From contig JAAVDM010000043.1 in the NCBI GenBank assembly GCA_014801815.1, positions 1-64,000 of the forward strand: 64,000 bases of DNA, read 5' to 3'. This document shows positions 60,721 to 64,000 of the stretch, piece after piece. The notes under the pieces were generated by a model. The model had not been told where the DNA came from. It searched no databases and saw only the letters and a list, made by a program, of their open reading frames with translations. The position numbers were made by a program, and so were the translations under genes. The stretch is from Bacteroides sp. (GTDB taxonomy: Bacteria > Bacteroidota > Bacteroidia > Bacteroidales > Muribaculaceae). Each line of letters opens with the position of its first letter. Position 1 is the first letter of the stretch.

Positions 60721-62145
60721 ATGCAGACACATCTACTTATCGGGCTGGTAGCCCTCACGTCCGTTACTGCGGCTGTAGCCGCACCTGCTCCTCAGCCGGT
60801 AAAGGCCGCTATGCTTAATTTTATGAAGAGCACAAGCCCACATACCCATGAAGGCAGAAGTATGACCCCGTTGCTCGGTATACGGAGCGGCTATGCAGCC
60901 CCATTCCGTGAAGCTGCGGACAACACACCTATATGGTGTGCCGGAAGCCGTGAAGTATTCTATTGGGAAGACGGTTGGATGTCTATCGAGCAGTACACTG
61001 ACACTTATACCGCAACAGGACTGGTAGAAATCGAGGAGTGTACAGACCTTATGGACGGTACAATGTCGCGCGAAACCAATACTTATAATACCAACGGTAT
61101 GCTGAGCCGCCGTCTGACACAGTTTGGCGAAGAAGGTAGCAGCGAACTTGAGAACTCTCAGCTCGTAGAGCGTGATTATGACTCACGCCTTACAGACGTC
61201 ATAACCAAAAATGACAATTGGTTCTGGGTTGACGGTGAATGGACTCAGATAGGCAATAATTACCGTCGTATCATCGAACGTGATGATGCAGGCAATATAA
61301 CTTCCGTCACCATAGCCACTCTCTATAACGGAGAATTTGACCCGTCACAGCGCCTTGTTGTTACATACGGTGATAATGGCGAGGCCACTTCATTAGTCGA
61401 GGAAGTGCTTACTTATGACGATGCAGGTCAGTTGGTATGGGAAGTTGCGGAAAGCATGACCAATATAGTCTGGGAAAACACTGATGGCCAGATCTATGAT
61501 ATGGATAAGCTGTTTGAAGGTGCAAACCGGCTCAAGAGCGCCACTATGATGATTGAAGGCATCGAGGCTAATGCCAGTGTCGAGTACATGGAAGGTGGAG
61601 AGGGTTACGTCATCTCTATGACGGCCGTGCTGGAAGATGTGATGGAGATTGTAATGAAAGGTCAGGTAGATCTTCTTGATGCTTCCGGATACGGCAAGGG
61701 AAGCTACCGTAATACGTTCACTACGACTATTAATTTTGGTGGTACACCTGTAGGTTCGGAAACAGAAACCGAGACTGTCATCTATGACGATTATGGTATT
61801 GAACTTCTTATCGAGCTTACATTGAATGACGGTAATGAAACGCTGGTTATGGATCGTATGACAAATACTGTCAGCTATGACTCTGTTTACGGTTATCCCT
61901 TAGTGGCCGAGGCAACAATGTATGACCCTGAAGCAGAGGAAGACTATCTGTACATGAAGTGTGTTTATAGCGATTACGTGAATGCTGTCGAACAGTCGGA
62001 GGTTGAACTGCTGCCTGACGCTGTTGCCGGAGATGCAGAATATTACACACTGCAAGGTATCCGTGTAGACCGTAGCAATCTCACACCGGGTATATATATC
62101 CGCCGTCAGGGTACGGAAGCCCGCAAGGTAATGTTACGAAATTAA
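60721..62145 (+). CDS. secreted protein with putative T9SS-type C-terminal domain
   Basis: signal peptide MQTHLLIGLVALTSVTAAVAA; C-terminus YYTLQGIRVDRSNLTPGIYIRRQGTEARKVMLRN resembles Por-secretion CTDs. Confidence 0.65.
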   Translation: MQTHLLIGLVALTSVTAAVAAPAPQPVKAAMLNFMKSTSPHTHEGRSMTPLLGIRSGYAAPFREAADNTPIWCAGSREVFYWEDGWMSIEQYTDTYTATGLVEIEECTDLMDGTMSRETNTYNTNGMLSRRLTQFGEEGSSELENSQLVERDYDSRLTDVITKNDNWFWVDGEWTQIGNNYRRIIERDDAGNITSVTIATLYNGEFDPSQRLVVTYGDNGEATSLVEEVLTYDDAGQLVWEVAESMTNIVWENTDGQIYDMDKLFEGANRLKSATMMIEGIEANASVEYMEGGEGYVISMTAVLEDVMEIVMKGQVDLLDASGYGKGSYRNTFTTTINFGGTPVGSETETETVIYDDYGIELLIELTLNDGNETLVMDRMTNTVSYDSVYGYPLVAEATMYDPEAEEDYLYMKCVYSDYVNAVEQSEVELLPDAVAGDAEYYTLQGIRVDRSNLTPGIYIRRQGTEARKVMLRN

Positions 62146-62160
62146 TACGATTTTAATTAA

Positions 62161-62213
62161 ATAAAACCTCTGCGTCTCAACTGTCATCAACGGTTGAGAC
62201 GCAGAGGTTTTAT
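62161..62213. terminator. intrinsic (bidirectional) terminator
   Basis: 21-bp perfect arms ATAAAACCTCTGCGTCTCAAC / GTTGAGACGCAGAGGTTTTAT. Confidence 0.9.
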
Positions 62214-62242
62214 TTCCGGTACTTAATAGGGGTAGTCCTGTC

Positions 62243-63271
62243 TTAGCAGGCTACTGTTACTGTGATAAGTGTCATATCACCTTCAAGTCCGACAGTGTTC
62301 CGGATAGCCGGAATAAGCAGAGTGGTACCTTTATATACCGGCTGTACCGTGTCACCGACACGACAATATCCTTTACCGTCAAGGCATATCAGCGCCATAA
62401 AAGAATCGGCTGTATTATTGATATTGTGGCTGCCGCGCACGCACACACGGTCAGCATTGAAATAAGGGCCGTGTTCAAGCACTACAGACTGTATAGTGTC
62501 TTTATCATCGGGTATAGGAGGCGTCATGACCCAGATATTGTCAGTGCGGCGGTAGTCGATAGCGTCACGTGCCTGTTCTGTATGTAGCTCACGCAGATTG
62601 CCGTCAGAGTCTCTGCGACCATAATCATCGACACGGTAAGTTATGTCACTCGACTGCTGAATTTCAATAAGCATTGTTCCGGCTCCGATAGCATGTAGAC
62701 GACCCGGGGGGAGAACATACACCTGTCCGGGAGCGGCTACAACTGAATTGACAGCCTCCATAAGAGTGCCGTCAGCTATACGACAGTCATATTCAGCCGG
62801 CGTGAGGTCATAGCGCAGACCGCAGCGTATCAGTGCGTCGGGGGCGGTATCGAGAATATACCACATCTCAGTCTTTCCCGGCAGACCATGACGCTGCATG
62901 GCCAGACTATCATCCGGGTGTACCTGCAGTGACAGGTCGGCGGCAGCATCGATAAATTTAATCAGTAATGGAAATCTGTTACCGAAACGCTGCCATACAC
63001 TGTCGCCAACCAGTGCGGCACCGTGATTTTCGATAAGTTGTGAGAGTGTCATACCGGCCTCGGGACCGTCGGCAACAGTACATTCACAAGCCGGCATGGC
63101 TGAGATTTCCCAGCTCTCGCCGATATTGTCAAACTTTTCCAGCCGAGCACGTTCGGCTTCTGCCTCGGCCGGAGGCAGTGTCATGGTCAGGCCGGAGCGC
63201 TGAGCCATTAGCTTGTGTCCTCCCCAGAGTGTACTTTTCAGGTAAGGACTGAATCTGTAGAGCTGTTCCAT
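62243..63271 (-). CDS. manA: type I mannose-6-phosphate isomerase
   Basis: LLIKFIDAAADLSLQVHPDDSLA, GKTEMWYIL, VYVLPPGRLHAIGAGTMLIEIQQSSDITYRVDDYGR. Confidence 0.94.
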   Translation of the reverse strand: MEQLYRFSPYLKSTLWGGHKLMAQRSGLTMTLPPAEAEAERARLEKFDNIGESWEISAMPACECTVADGPEAGMTLSQLIENHGAALVGDSVWQRFGNRFPLLIKFIDAAADLSLQVHPDDSLAMQRHGLPGKTEMWYILDTAPDALIRCGLRYDLTPAEYDCRIADGTLMEAVNSVVAAPGQVYVLPPGRLHAIGAGTMLIEIQQSSDITYRVDDYGRRDSDGNLRELHTEQARDAIDYRRTDNIWVMTPPIPDDKDTIQSVVLEHGPYFNADRVCVRGSHNINNTADSFMALICLDGKGYCRVGDTVQPVYKGTTLLIPAIRNTVGLEGDMTLITVTVAC

Positions 63272-63316
63272 ATACTCTAATAACTCAAATTATACTGATA
63301 AAGTATTCGGTAGCGA

Positions 63317-64000
63317 TTATTTACCGTCTGCAGAACATCCGGTCTTGTTTCTGAATGAATTGATACGTGTTCTCAGGTTCTCTTTCAGACATTTGCTGTA
63401 GAGCCAGGGTTCTGCTCCGTGATAGTCGCCAACATTGAGAATATCAAGGATATTCGGGAGGCTACTGCCATTAAATCCCTCTACTACCAATACATTATGC
63501 GCCGGAGAGAGGGTCACGGTGATTGTATCGTTGAGCACAGCCGGAGTAGCGTCTGTTCGCCAATTGACCGGATTGATACACATAACAGTCGGGGCTGCTA
63601 CAACAGATTTGATATACTTTACGTCCGATACTGAATTATAACTGACGGTAACTCCTGTATCCTCGGCACTCTGAGCCGGTATAATCCACGGAGCTGCTTC
63701 CACATCATCGGGAGTGACTTTGTAACCCATCACGTATGCAGCCACCATTTTCTCACGTAATTCTTCGGGCAGGATTTTTAGCAGTTCCACCACCGACTTA
63801 CCTCCCTGACTGAAACCGGCGAGAACGAACGGACGTTCATTGTCACGGTGAGAGATAAAATAGTCGAAGGCATTGTGTACATCCGAAAAAGCTACATCGT
63901 GGTAACGGCGGTTGATTGTGTCTTCGTTGAGAGTAGCCCAGCTATCGAGTGATATGTGACGATAGTAAGGAGAATAGAAATTATTGCCTTCAGCCATATA
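63317..64000 (-). CDS. DUF3089-like alpha/beta hydrolase (5' end outside window)
   Basis: NNFYSPYYRHIS, AFDYFISHRDNERPFVLAGFSQGGKSVVELL; the ATG at 63997 is probably internal. Confidence 0.75.
   Translation of the reverse strand, partial: YMAEGNNFYSPYYRHISLDSWATLNEDTINRRYHDVAFSDVHNAFDYFISHRDNERPFVLAGFSQGGKSVVELLKILPEELREKMVAAYVMGYKVTPDDVEAAPWIIPAQSAEDTGVTVSYNSVSDVKYIKSVVAAPTVMCINPVNWRTDATPAVLNDTITVTLSPAHNVLVVEGFNGSSLPNILDILNVGDYHGAEPWLYSKCLKENLRTRINSFRNKTGCSADGK

Overview
The window looks like a Bacteroidales chromosome, possibly Muribaculaceae-like. That assignment rests on the gene families present, TAnnTTTG-type promoters and type IX secretion (T9SS) genes. Most of it is housekeeping sequence: tdk, a CyuA-like gene, an LTA-synthase-like sulfatase, S41 proteases, coaD, parE/parC, ispF, sufC-sufD-sufS, lgt, pta-ackA, an LptF/G permease, queF-queC-queD-queE, an RND efflux tripartite set, a Nif3-like gene, aspS, a long PurF-like amidotransferase, pyrG, tRNA-Leu(UAG), an SLC13 permease and manA. 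It also carries a T9SS block with porV, porU, a second PorU-like C25 peptidase and an FAH-family gene between them. The accessory segment is about 54.6-57.3 kb, just downstream of tRNA-Leu. It holds an IS5-family transposase remnant, a Panacea/DUF4065 antitoxin gene next to an MqsR-like toxin gene split by one in-frame TAA, and degenerate sequence. The most unusual signal is a dispersed intergenic repeat family with core AATAAGTAGCTCTTAA. I found eight copies of its 10-mer AAGTAGCTCT, all intergenic and several in inverted pairs that bound 79-200 bp elements. Other points of note are very long perfect hairpins, 5'-leader hairpins just downstream of several predicted promoters, a C-rich/G-poor tract after coaD, and a suf operon without sufB. 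All product calls come from reading the protein sequences; no database search was run.
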